From Sulfitobacter sp. SK011 (lineage in GTDB: Bacteria > Pseudomonadota > Alphaproteobacteria > Rhodobacterales > Rhodobacteraceae): a stretch of DNA of 64,000 nt. The position numbers and the translations under genes are program-made. Location of the stretch: positions 62,001-126,000 of the forward strand of contig NZ_CP025803.1 of the NCBI RefSeq assembly GCF_003352065.1, in the 5' to 3' direction. Positions within the stretch are counted from its first letter, which is position 1, and every line of letters begins with the position of its first letter. Shown here piece by piece: positions 22,785-31,321 of the stretch. The notes beneath the pieces are model-generated. The model made no database searches. It was not told where the DNA came from and saw only the letters and a list, made by a program, of their open reading frames with translations.

Positions 22785-23570
22785 ATGTCTGACAGCCCCA
22801 TCAAAACCCGCCGCGACGGTGCCATATTAGAAGTCACCCTGGACAGACCAAAGGCGAACGCCATCGACTTGCTGACATCCCGAAAAATGGGCGAGGTATT
22901 TGCCAGCTTTCGGGACGATCCTGACCTGCGGGTGGCGATCATTACCGGGGGCGGTACCAAGTTTTTCTGCCCCGGTTGGGACCTCAAGGCCGCTGCTGAT
23001 GGTGATGCGGTCGATGGTGATTATGGTGTTGGCGGCTTTGGTGGTCTGCAAGAATTGCGTGGCCTGAACAAACCTGTGATTGCCGCCGTCAACGGGATCG
23101 CCTGCGGCGGTGGATTGGAGCTGGCGTTGAGCGCCGACATGATCCTTGCCGCTGATCACGCCACTTTTGCATTACCGGAAATCCGGTCAGGTACGGTGGC
23201 CGATGCGGCGTCGGTCAAACTGCCGAAACGCATCCCCTATCACATCGCGATGGAACTGCTGCTGACGGGCCGTTGGTTCGACGTGAACGAGGCCAAGGGC
23301 TGGGGCCTGATCAATGAAATTCTGCCCGCAGATCAACTGATGGACCGGGCATGGGAACTTGCCCGCCTGCTCGCCTCGGGCCCGCCACTGGTTTATGCGG
23401 CAATCAAAGAGATCGTGCGCGACGCCGAAGCGAGCAAATTTCAGGACAGCATGAACCGGATCACGCGTAGGCAATTGCCGTCGGTGGACGTGCTTTATGC
23501 CTCAGAAGATCAGATGGAAGGCGCGCGCGCCTTTGCTGAAAAACGTGATCCTGTGTGGAAGGGAAAATAG
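22785..23570 (+). CDS. Crotonase-family enzyme, CaiD-like (carnitinyl-CoA dehydratase)
   Basis: 261 residues. It reads along its length like E. coli CaiD as I remember it: LDRPKANAID, MGEVFASFRDDPDLRVAIITG, GWDLKAAADGDA, NKPVIAAVNG, and the C-terminus EKRDPVWKGK. The two glutamates considered catalytic in CaiD have counterparts in GGGLELALSAD and ALPEIRSG. CaiD hydrates crotonobetainyl-CoA to carnitinyl-CoA; the substrate here may be carnitine or a related short hydroxyacyl-CoA. The ATG at 22785 has AAAGGA upstream; the ATG at 22770, overlapping the ligase stop, has no ribosome site. Last gene of the module, convergent with the hydroxylase gene. Confidence 0.85.
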   Translation: MSDSPIKTRRDGAILEVTLDRPKANAIDLLTSRKMGEVFASFRDDPDLRVAIITGGGTKFFCPGWDLKAAADGDAVDGDYGVGGFGGLQELRGLNKPVIAAVNGIACGGGLELALSADMILAADHATFALPEIRSGTVADAASVKLPKRIPYHIAMELLLTGRWFDVNEAKGWGLINEILPADQLMDRAWELARLLASGPPLVYAAIKEIVRDAEASKFQDSMNRITRRQLPSVDVLYASEDQMEGARAFAEKRDPVWKGK

Positions 23571-23581
23571 GGGCAACACCC

Positions 23582-25933
23582 CTATCCCATTTTTGAATGA
23601 CGTCCCGGTGCCGCCTTGCGTTGCAGCTCCAACATCTTTTCGCGGTTCTTTTCGGCCTCTCGAAACGCCTGCGCCGCGCCGCTGATGTATTGTTTGGGCC
23701 ACATCGCCTCGTTACGCGCCCCGTACCAGGCGGCGGCCTGATGGGTGAAGTAGGGGTTTGCCATATGGGTCCGCCCCAGCGCCACAAGATCGGCCCGCCG
23801 GGTATGCAGAATCGTGTTGACCTGTGCCGCTTCGGTTACCGCACCGACCGCCATCGTTGCCATGCCGGTTAGATTGCGCACAGCCTCTGCCAAATGGGCC
23901 TGAAACATGCGGCCATATGTCGGTTCCTGATCGGGAACAGTCTGGCCCGCTGACACATCAATCAGGTCACAACCCGCCGCCTCAAACGCGTTTGCGATGG
24001 CGATGAGGTCCTCTTCGCTCAGACCTCCGTCTTTCCAATCTGTGCCAGAGACCCGCACAGACATGGGCCGCTCTTTAGGCCAGATGGCGCGCATCGCCTC
24101 GAACACTTCCAGCGGATAGCGAAGACGGTTTTCGATTGAACCACCATAGTCATCTTCCCGTGTGTTGGTCAGGGGCGACAGGAAGGACGCAAGCAGATAT
24201 CCATGCGCGCAGTGCAGTTCCAGCATGTCAAATCCGGCGCGCGCCACACGTTCTGTCGCTTGCACAAAGTCGGCCTTGATCGAATCCATATCTGCACGGT
24301 CCAACGGCTTTGGCGTACTGCTTTCTCCTGCAAACCATGGCAGGGCTGATGCCGAAACCAGCGGCCAGTTCCGTGATTTATCCGCGATAGGATGGTCCAT
24401 TTTCTCCCACCCCAGTTGCGTTGATCCCTTGCGCCCGGCATGGCCGAGCTGCATCGCGATCTTGGCCCCGGTGTTGGTGTGGACAAGATCAACTATTTCT
24501 TTCCATCCTGCCTCATGCTGATCGGTCCACATGCCGGGGCACCCTTCGGTGATCCGCGCATCGGCAGAGGGGCAGGTCATTTCAACAAAGATCATACCCA
24601 TGCCACCCATAGCGTGGCTGGCATAATGTATCTTGTGCCAGTCTGTGGGATTGCCGTCAGTATCGGCAGAATACTGCGCCATCGGGGACATGACCACGCG
24701 GTTGTCCACTTCCATGTCGCGCAGCTTGAATTTGGCAAACATCGGTGTCGGGCGTGTCTGGCGCAAATCTTCGCCCGTATCGCGCAGGTGACGCGCGTAC
24801 CATTCATCGTCCACCTTTTGCACAAATTCGGGGTCGCGCACGATCAGGTTGTCATAGGTGATCGACTTGGCCCGGCACATCACGACCATCGCGAATTGAT
24901 AGGGGTCCATGTCCCATGACCGCGACATATGTTCGAACCACGACAGCGACACATCGGCGTTGTGTTGTGTGATCTGGCAAGGTGTGCGGCGGACGTCGTC
25001 ATAGACCTGAAATGCCTTTTGCACATCATTTTCGGCGTGGGCGACCAATGCGTCGGACAGCGCGATCGCACATTCCATCGCAAGTTTGGTCCCCGACCCG
25101 ATTGAAAAATGCGCGCTTGCTTTGGCGTCGCCCAGAATAACGATGTTATCTGTGTACCAGTTTTCACAAAACACCCGTGGGAATTGCCGCCAATGCGATC
25201 GGTTCAGCAGCAAGGTGTGACCTTCCAGCTCCTCTGCAAAAATCTCGGCCAGCTTTGCCTTGCTGTCCTCCTCATCCGTTTCCTTGAATCCATGCGCGTG
25301 CCAGGTGTCATCATCCATCTCAAACACCCATGTCGAATGACCGGGTTCGTATTGATAGCAATGGGCCACCATTGGGCCGTGTTCGGTCTCGCGGAAGAAA
25401 TAGTTGAATTCCCCCATTGGCCGCGTTGACCCCATCCAGCAAAAGCGGTTCTTGCGCAGTGTCGTTGAAGGCTGGAAGGCATCGGCGTATTCATTCCGAA
25501 CCGCCGAATTCACGCCATCACAGGCGATGATCACGTCGCTATCTGCAAAGCGCGTCTTGATCTGGGACGCATCAACACCCGCGCCAAAATGCATTTCAAT
25601 GCCTTCCTCGCGGCACCGCTGCTGCAACAGCCGCAACAGAGTATGCCGCGACAGCCCACAAAAACCGTTGCCACCGGCACGCATTTCCTCACCCTTGAAA
25701 TGCACCGCAACGTCATCCCAATGCGCAAATTCATTGCGCATCAGTTCGAACAGGCGTTTGTCCCGACTCAAAAATTCGTCCAGCGTTTCATCCGAGAATA
25801 CGACACCAAACCCAAAGGTATCATCCGCCTGATTTTGCTCAAACACTTCGATATGCCAATCGGGCTTCGCCTTTTTGGTCAGCAACGCCGAATAGAGGCC
25901 GCCGGGGCCGCCGCCAATTGTCGTGATCTTCAT
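23582..25933 (-). CDS. Fused aryl-CoA monooxygenase/oxidoreductase (salicylyl-CoA 5-hydroxylase or 2-aminobenzoyl-CoA monooxygenase/reductase type)
   Basis: 783 residues in two flavoprotein halves. Residues 1 to about 390 form an FAD aromatic hydroxylase with G7-x-G9-x-x-G12 in the dinucleotide fold, VIIACDGVNSAVR, and the late FAD motif VILGDAKASAHFSIGSGTKLAME. From about residue 395 there is an Old Yellow Enzyme-type FMN domain (SPMAQYSADTDGNP, GHAGRKGS, ELHCAHGYLLASFLSPLTN, VALGRTHMANPYF). This fusion matches proteins annotated as bifunctional salicylyl-CoA 5-hydroxylase/oxidoreductase and the 2-aminobenzoyl-CoA monooxygenase/reductase of Azoarcus. A CTGGAG ribosome site precedes the ATG. 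It is divergent from marR across a strong palindrome. No aryl-CoA ligase or ring-cleavage gene lies beside it. Confidence 0.86.
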   Translation of the reverse strand: MKITTIGGGPGGLYSALLTKKAKPDWHIEVFEQNQADDTFGFGVVFSDETLDEFLSRDKRLFELMRNEFAHWDDVAVHFKGEEMRAGGNGFCGLSRHTLLRLLQQRCREEGIEMHFGAGVDASQIKTRFADSDVIIACDGVNSAVRNEYADAFQPSTTLRKNRFCWMGSTRPMGEFNYFFRETEHGPMVAHCYQYEPGHSTWVFEMDDDTWHAHGFKETDEEDSKAKLAEIFAEELEGHTLLLNRSHWRQFPRVFCENWYTDNIVILGDAKASAHFSIGSGTKLAMECAIALSDALVAHAENDVQKAFQVYDDVRRTPCQITQHNADVSLSWFEHMSRSWDMDPYQFAMVVMCRAKSITYDNLIVRDPEFVQKVDDEWYARHLRDTGEDLRQTRPTPMFAKFKLRDMEVDNRVVMSPMAQYSADTDGNPTDWHKIHYASHAMGGMGMIFVEMTCPSADARITEGCPGMWTDQHEAGWKEIVDLVHTNTGAKIAMQLGHAGRKGSTQLGWEKMDHPIADKSRNWPLVSASALPWFAGESSTPKPLDRADMDSIKADFVQATERVARAGFDMLELHCAHGYLLASFLSPLTNTREDDYGGSIENRLRYPLEVFEAMRAIWPKERPMSVRVSGTDWKDGGLSEEDLIAIANAFEAAGCDLIDVSAGQTVPDQEPTYGRMFQAHLAEAVRNLTGMATMAVGAVTEAAQVNTILHTRRADLVALGRTHMANPYFTHQAAAWYGARNEAMWPKQYISGAAQAFREAEKNREKMLELQRKAAPGRHSKMG

Positions 25934-25959
25934 GCCGTGAACTCCAGATTTGCGCGGTG

Positions 25960-25997
25960 AGATGCTTAATATGTGTTATAGCACATATTAAGCATCT
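25960..25997. promoter_or_regulatory. Near-perfect inverted repeat, candidate MarR operator
   Basis: Two 16-bp perfectly complementary arms (25960-25975 and 25982-25997, left arm AGATGCTTAATATGTG) are separated by TTATAG. It sits in the 126-bp region between the divergent hydroxylase gene and marR. The AT-rich inner part ATATGTG-n6-CACATAT has the form of MarR-family operators such as those of BadR/CouR-type aryl-CoA-responsive repressors. The central TTATAG could also be part of a -10 element. Likely role: autoregulation plus repression of the hydroxylase, relieved by an aryl-CoA ligand. Confidence 0.7.
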
Positions 25998-26059
25998 GAG
26001 TAGCTTTTTGTGCGTAGAAGCCGTAGTGTAGGGTCAGCCCGTTTCTAAAGGACCGCCCA

Positions 26060-26539
26060 ATGCCCGCCGCCCCAGATATCCACGATCATCCAGCTGAGCA
26101 TTGGCTCGACGATATGGACCCGCCCGAGTTCCTTATCGCGCTGGCGGGTCGGCACATTCAGGAAATGATGAATTCAGTGTTGCGCGGACATGGGCTTAAG
26201 CTGGTGGAATGGCGGATACTGGATTGCCTTGCGGCGCAGGAAAACCTCACCATATTTGATCTGGCAGAACGCGCCGTTGTGGACCGCACTGTTGCAAGCC
26301 GTCTGGTCGACAGGCTCGCGGATCGGGCGTTGGTCGAAAAGGTCGCGCTCAAGACGGACCGGCGGTTCGCTCAGGTTTCCTTGACCGCCAAAGGTCGCGA
26401 TGTCCTGAAACTGACCAACCCGGATGTGCATCAGGCCCGCGCAAGGTTGTTTGCTGACATGTCCCCGGATGAGGCGACACAGCTAAGCCGCGCGCTGGAG
26501 AAACTCAGTATCAATGCGGCCCACAAACACCTGCGTTAG
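26060..26539 (+). CDS. MarR-family transcriptional regulator
   Basis: 159 residues with a winged helix-turn-helix at about residues 50-120 (VEWRILDCLAAQENLTIFDLAERAVVDRTVASRLVDRLADRALVEK, then the wing TDRRFAQVSLTAKGRDVL). AAAGGACC precedes the ATG. It is divergent from the fused aryl-CoA hydroxylase, with one long palindrome in the shared control region, so it is most likely that gene's repressor. The 3' end runs toward hemY, with 17 bp between stop codons. Confidence 0.88.
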   Translation: MPAAPDIHDHPAEHWLDDMDPPEFLIALAGRHIQEMMNSVLRGHGLKLVEWRILDCLAAQENLTIFDLAERAVVDRTVASRLVDRLADRALVEKVALKTDRRFAQVSLTAKGRDVLKLTNPDVHQARARLFADMSPDEATQLSRALEKLSINAAHKHLR

Positions 26540-26556
26540 AGACGGTTTAGAACACC

Positions 26557-28047
26557 TTACTTCTCGGCGTTATTCGGCTCTTCCTCGGGGGGATCAGTGA
26601 TCAGCTCGACATCTTCAATGTCGCTTCGCGTTGCGACTTTGGCAGCGCCATCTGCACCCGAGTTATCCTCAATCGCACCAACGATCAGCGGCAACATTTG
26701 CACGCCACCCGGCATAGCGACTTCTGACATCGGCGGCGATTTCCACGCCAATGTGTCAAAGCTCTTGCAGTTCTCACAGATCGGTTTCCACTCCGCATGG
26801 ATGTGCTGACAATTGTCACAAATCCATTGCGGACCGCGCGACACCGTTAGTGCCCGTGCCAACCAGCCCTTCACAATCGTATCTGACGCCCCTTCGCCCC
26901 GTTCAATCGCCGCCATCAAGGTGACAGAACGCGCTGTCGGATCAGTTTCAATAAGGTCTCCCAATGCACGCCGCGCTTCGGGGAAATCTTCATTTGCGAT
27001 GTGCAGTTCAGATAACAGCATGCGGGTTTCTGCGTGATCCAGTTGTGATTTGATCAACGCTTTGAACCGCTTGATTCGCTCCGGCGGTGTTTCGTCCGGC
27101 GCAATCGCGGCATAGGCTGCGGCGAGATCCGGATGTGGGTGCACGCTCCATGCCTTTTGCAAAAGACGAGCGGCGTATTTTGGTTTCGACTGCTCAATAT
27201 AGCTATGAGCAGCCATAACTGCTGCCGGGATCAGATCAGGTGACAGCCTGTTGGCCTCAATCGCTGCTTCGCGGGATTCGATGCTTTTGCCCTCGGCAAT
27301 CACATCCTTGGCCTCTGAAAGCGCCAGCACTGCATCACGTCGTTTATGCACGTCCCGTGGCAATTGGCCGTTTTTCAGTTTCGCACTCAGGGTCTGCCGC
27401 GCGCCGCTCCAATCTTCCTTTGCCGCCTGAAGCTGCAACAGAATATCACCGGTTTCCGCGTGCTTAGGCTTAAGCGCAAATGCCCGTTCGGCCAGCTTGA
27501 GCGCTGTTTCCGTATCCCCAGCCGCCAGTTTTTGTTTCATGATCCCACGCACGCCCACAAACCGGGTGGATTCGTCTTCAACCAGCTTGCGATAGGTTTC
27601 TTCGGCCTTGCGGCTATCACCGGCCAGTTCAGCTGCCTGTGCTGTCAACAGATTGGTCAGTGCAGGCTTGTTGAGATATTTGTCGGCCTTCGCCGCCTTT
27701 GACATCGCAACCCGTCCTTCACCGCTGGCCAACGCCATAAGGCCCTCTGAAAGCGCTTCAAACCCCTTCTTTTCACGGTTCCGGTCGAAATAACGCGACA
27801 ATGCGGTCTCATCACCGTTCAGGAATTTCCAAGTCGCCACCAAGAGCGAAAATATCTTGAGAAGCAGCCAAACGCCGATCATCAACAGGATCACGGCGAT
27901 GACGGATTGGAGCGGGCCAAAACTATATTCCGTACCCATAACAGTCACTTGAATGCCGCCTTGGCTTTCCAACAGGGACCCTGCACCCCAGGCCAACAGC
28001 GCAACAACAGCGACAAACAGAACGATCTTGATCAATGACCACAGCAT
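26557..28047 (-). CDS. hemY: HemY-family TPR membrane protein with C-terminal CxxC-CxxC ribbon
   Basis: 496 residues. Two N-terminal membrane helices (about 5-25 and 40-70) are followed by the HemY N-terminal domain and helical TPR-like repeats (for example TALKLAERAFALKPKHAETGDILLQLQAAKEDW). Near the C-terminus four cysteines form C410-x2-C413-x10-C424-x2-C427, a zinc-ribbon or rubredoxin-like knuckle. That combination (membrane anchor, TPRs, metal ribbon) also resembles LapB/YciM. This HemY is not the protoporphyrinogen oxidase of the same name; its role in heme synthesis is not understood. AAGGAACC lies upstream of the ATG. It is downstream of the Mic60 and hemD genes on the same strand, probably one operon. 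Confidence 0.82.
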   Translation of the reverse strand: MLWSLIKIVLFVAVVALLAWGAGSLLESQGGIQVTVMGTEYSFGPLQSVIAVILLMIGVWLLLKIFSLLVATWKFLNGDETALSRYFDRNREKKGFEALSEGLMALASGEGRVAMSKAAKADKYLNKPALTNLLTAQAAELAGDSRKAEETYRKLVEDESTRFVGVRGIMKQKLAAGDTETALKLAERAFALKPKHAETGDILLQLQAAKEDWSGARQTLSAKLKNGQLPRDVHKRRDAVLALSEAKDVIAEGKSIESREAAIEANRLSPDLIPAAVMAAHSYIEQSKPKYAARLLQKAWSVHPHPDLAAAYAAIAPDETPPERIKRFKALIKSQLDHAETRMLLSELHIANEDFPEARRALGDLIETDPTARSVTLMAAIERGEGASDTIVKGWLARALTVSRGPQWICDNCQHIHAEWKPICENCKSFDTLAWKSPPMSEVAMPGGVQMLPLIVGAIEDNSGADGAAKVATRSDIEDVELITDPPEEEPNNAEK

Positions 28048-28060
28048 AAATTCAGGTTCC

Positions 28061-29371
28061 TTAGTTTGCCGTCAGGCGTTGTGACAGGTCTTCGGCGGCA
28101 GATTCAGCCGCTTGTCTGGCGCGTGCGTCAGCCAGCCAAACGTCCATCGCGCTTTGTGAATTCTCAGGCAGCGTATCAAGTTCCGCCAAAGCGTCGATCA
28201 ACCGGCCATCACGCACGGCGGCCTCGGCACGTGACAAAACGGCATCCGGATCGGTGCCTTCACGCGGGGCCACGGAACGTGCGCCCAACTGGCGCCGCAA
28301 AAAGCCGCCTACACCGCCGGTGTCTTCATCGTTGCCACTTGCGCGCGCCGTTGACAGTGCTGCACGCGCCGCGTCAGGAAACCGCGTCTGCAGATTGATT
28401 AAGGTAACCACACCATTGTCGGCATTATCTGCAAGGGCAGGCGGGACATCATCCAGACCGTTCGCCTGCAGATCGGCGAGCGCAGATGCGTAGGGCTTAC
28501 CGCCATTTATCGCGGCCGTGATCCGTGTCAGTGCGGCCTGCAACGTTGCGCTGCGCGCCGCCTCGGCTGTCGCTTCTTCCACACTCAGCGCGTTATTGAG
28601 CAACCCTTCAATCTCTGAACGCTGCTCTTCGACCGACGCCTGCAGTGCCGCCAGTTCACGTTCATAAGCGGCAACCGCAGCCTCCGATGATCCGCCGGTA
28701 ATGGGTCGCTTTTCAACCTCGGTCAGGCGGGCATCCAATGCGCCAAGCGCCTCTGACAAAGAGGCAACTTCGGATGTCAGGCCGTCCAATTCTGGAAATT
28801 CGATTTGCGGCACCATCGGTTCAGCGCTCTGAAGCTCAGCGATCTGCGCCTGTTGTTCACTTAGCAAAGCGCGCAAATCACCTGTGTCCCCGCGCGTGCC
28901 GAGCATGTTCATCTCTGAGGCAAGAAACCCAAGGGCGGCGGCCAACCCACCACCGATCAACAGAGGCCAAAAGACGCTGCCAGATTTTTCTGCCTCCGGC
29001 TTGGTGGTCACGACCGGGGCCGGTTTCGCCTCGGCCCTCGCTGGCGGGGATGATTTGCTGCCCTCAGGTGCAGGTTTTTCTGTTGGCTTAGAGTCTGAAG
29101 GCTTGTTCACAGCCTTTTCCAATCCCGCTGCCGGTGACTCTTTTGGCTCAGGTGCCGGTGTTTTTGCAGGTTCCGGGGACGCCTTGGAAACGGTCTGAGT
29201 CGCTGTTTTTTCAGGCAATGGCTGCTTTGTTGCCGCTTTCGAAGCTGTGGAGCCGGTAGAAGGTTTTGATCTGGCTGTCTTCGGCACTGATCCAGTCTTT
29301 TTGGTTGCCTCATCGCCGGTTTTGCCTGCTGCAGCAGCAGCTGTCGACGCTGGTTTTTTCGCTTTAGCCAC
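28061..29371 (-). CDS. Mitofilin/Mic60-like inner-membrane protein
   Basis: 436 residues. An Ala/Pro/Lys/Ser-rich, low-complexity cytoplasmic N-terminus of about 130 residues is followed by one membrane helix (FWPLLIGGGLAAALGFLAS, about 132-150), a coiled coil of about 160-275 (QAQIAELQSAE... LQASVEEQRSEIEGLLNN), and a mitofilin-like C-terminal domain. I start it at the GTG at 29371, which has GGAAGGG upstream; the reading frame is open further to a TTG at 29419. Alphaproteobacterial Mic60 homologues are typically encoded beside hem genes and bend membranes. The position between hemD and hemY is the expected one. Confidence 0.8.
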   Translation of the reverse strand: MAKAKKPASTAAAAAGKTGDEATKKTGSVPKTARSKPSTGSTASKAATKQPLPEKTATQTVSKASPEPAKTPAPEPKESPAAGLEKAVNKPSDSKPTEKPAPEGSKSSPPARAEAKPAPVVTTKPEAEKSGSVFWPLLIGGGLAAALGFLASEMNMLGTRGDTGDLRALLSEQQAQIAELQSAEPMVPQIEFPELDGLTSEVASLSEALGALDARLTEVEKRPITGGSSEAAVAAYERELAALQASVEEQRSEIEGLLNNALSVEEATAEAARSATLQAALTRITAAINGGKPYASALADLQANGLDDVPPALADNADNGVVTLINLQTRFPDAARAALSTARASGNDEDTGGVGGFLRRQLGARSVAPREGTDPDAVLSRAEAAVRDGRLIDALAELDTLPENSQSAMDVWLADARARQAAESAAEDLSQRLTAN

Positions 29372-29443
29372 TCTGTCACCCTTCCGATTCTGACCATCAA
29401 GATCAGTTTGACCTGACAACCTTACCCGGCATCCCTGCCCCCC

Positions 29444-30148
29444 TCAAGCTAAGCTGGTGCCCTGCAGTATCTTTTCAACAGCGCAAAGCATTTCTTTACC
29501 CGTCGGCTCTGCCACCACCATGACACTTTCGATACCCGCCATCTGACAGCAGTCCGCCACTGCATCACTGATGGCCACAACGCTGACATTATGCAACTTC
29601 GGTGCCCTCTCAATGAAATGCGCCGCCGAACGTGGTGAAAAAAGGGGAACCAGAATGCGCCCTTCCCCCTCAAACAACGCAAGTGCCTGTGCAGAAAGAT
29701 CTACAGGATTTTGATCATAAAGGGTCTGAACGTCTGTTTTGATGCCCAGCCCGGTCAACCGCGCCGCAATATCACCCCGTCGATGCCGGCCTGCCAAATG
29801 CAGCAACGGCCCGATGGGGAGTGTTCTGGCAAGCTCTGCGATCAGGTTTTCCGCGTTTTGTTCTGTTGCGGCAATCGTCCATCCCGCTGCCTTTGCACGC
29901 TCTGCTGTCATGTTTCCGACGCAATAGGCAGGCCGTTGGTTTCCGTTCGGGGCCAAAGCAACCGCATTGGACGACGTAAAGACGACCCCGGCATAGGGCG
30001 ATAGGTCAACCTGAGCGCCAGTCGGGACAATCTCAAGCAGTGGCGAGACGATGATTGTGACACTTTGCTGGATGTCTTCTGCCAAACGCCCCACAAATCG
30101 GGTCGCGCTGGCAAGGGGTCGGGTGATCAAAAGCGAAGGTCGGGTCAT
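29444..30148 (-). CDS. hemD: Uroporphyrinogen-III synthase
   Basis: 234 residues starting at the ATG whose product begins [19 protein letters not shown], the usual HemD N-terminus. The frame is open upstream but unconserved. It cyclises hydroxymethylbilane to uroporphyrinogen III, the branch point to heme, siroheme and B12. Typical elements are [11 protein letters not shown] near residue 60, [16 protein letters not shown], and [13 protein letters not shown] near residue 165. HemD is poorly conserved in sequence, but context (Mic60 and hemY downstream, tsaD divergent) agrees. The 81-bp gap to tsaD must hold both promoters. Confidence 0.85.
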   Translation of the reverse strand: MTRPSLLITRPLASATRFVGRLAEDIQQSVTIIVSPLLEIVPTGAQVDLSPYAGVVFTSSNAVALAPNGNQRPAYCVGNMTAERAKAAGWTIAATEQNAENLIAELARTLPIGPLLHLAGRHRRGDIAARLTGLGIKTDVQTLYDQNPVDLSAQALALFEGEGRILVPLFSPRSAAHFIERAPKLHNVSVVAISDAVADCCQMAGIESVMVVAEPTGKEMLCAVEKILQGTSLA

Positions 30149-30229
30149 GGCTTCACCGTCATATCCTGCGTTGGCATTGTTTGCCATGGGTTGCAGTGTT
30201 ACCTGCGAAAGGCAAATCGGAGAACACAG

Positions 30230-31321
30230 ATGCCTCAGGCAGTGACCATATTGGGAATAGAAAGCAGTTGCGATGACACTGCCGCCGCGCTGGTCCGGGT
30301 GGGGGCAAATGGTCATGCATCCGTTTTGTCATCGGTTGTTGCGGATCAGACTGACCTGCATGCGGCATTTGGGGGCGTGGTTCCTGAAATCGCGGCGCGC
30401 GCGCATGCAGAAAAGCTCGATTTGTGCATTGAACAGGCTCTAATGCAGGGAAAGATGCAGCTGTCTGATATTGATGCAATCGCTGTAACGGCGGGGCCTG
30501 GTTTGATTGGAGGCGTTATTTCTGGCGTGATGTGTGCCAAAGGCCTGTCACTCGCCACCGGAAAACCGCTTTATGGCGTAAATCATCTGGCAGGGCACGC
30601 GTTGACACCGCGACTTACCGATAACGTGCCGTACCCCTATTTGATGCTGTTGGTTTCCGGCGGTCACTGTCAGTTTCTCATCGTACACGGGCCGCATAAA
30701 TTTGAACGTCTGGGCGGCACAATTGACGATGCTCCGGGCGAAGCGTTTGACAAGATTGCGCGCCTGATTGGATTGTCGCAACCCGGCGGGCCCGCGATTG
30801 AACATGCCGCCAGACAAGGCGACCCAAAGCGGTTCAAATTTCCCCGACCGCTTTTGGATCGCGACGGGTGTGATATGTCGTTTTCCGGTCTGAAAACCGC
30901 CGTTCTGCGGACCCGCGATGCCATTATCGCTGAACGCGGCGGATTGACCGGGCAAGACCAGTCAGATCTGGCTGCCGGATTTCAGGCCGCTGTCGTTGAC
31001 GTGTTGGTCGAGAAGACACGTCGTGCCTTTCAATCCTATCCACCCGATGTCAGCCGCACCCTTTGCGTTGCGGGTGGTGTCGCGGCAAATCATGCCATTC
31101 GGTCAGGGTTAGAGACTGTCTCGGCAGAACAAAATGCATCATTCGTTGCGCCCCCTTTGTCATTGTGCACCGACAACGCCGCAATGATCGCCTATGCTGC
31201 TGCTGAACAGCGCGGCACGGGCGATGCAGATGATCTGACCCTGTCTGCCCGCCCGCGGTGGCCATTGGATATGTCGCAGCCTGCGATGCTGGGCAGTGGC
31301 AAGAAGGGAGCGAAGGCATGA
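30230..31321 (+). CDS. tsaD: tRNA N6-adenosine threonylcarbamoyltransferase
   Basis: Transfers the threonylcarbamoyl group to A37 of ANN-decoding tRNAs (t6A), working with TsaE, which is also encoded in this window at 41.7 kb. 363 residues with the family N-terminus [14 protein letters not shown], the metal-binding H-x3-H in [15 protein letters not shown], and [17 protein letters not shown]. The ATG at 30230 has GGAGAA six bases upstream; a longer in-frame extension would run into the hemD promoter region. It overlaps gpsA by ATGA. Confidence 0.95.
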   Translation: MPQAVTILGIESSCDDTAAALVRVGANGHASVLSSVVADQTDLHAAFGGVVPEIAARAHAEKLDLCIEQALMQGKMQLSDIDAIAVTAGPGLIGGVISGVMCAKGLSLATGKPLYGVNHLAGHALTPRLTDNVPYPYLMLLVSGGHCQFLIVHGPHKFERLGGTIDDAPGEAFDKIARLIGLSQPGGPAIEHAARQGDPKRFKFPRPLLDRDGCDMSFSGLKTAVLRTRDAIIAERGGLTGQDQSDLAAGFQAAVVDVLVEKTRRAFQSYPPDVSRTLCVAGGVAANHAIRSGLETVSAEQNASFVAPPLSLCTDNAAMIAYAAAEQRGTGDADDLTLSARPRWPLDMSQPAMLGSGKKGAKA

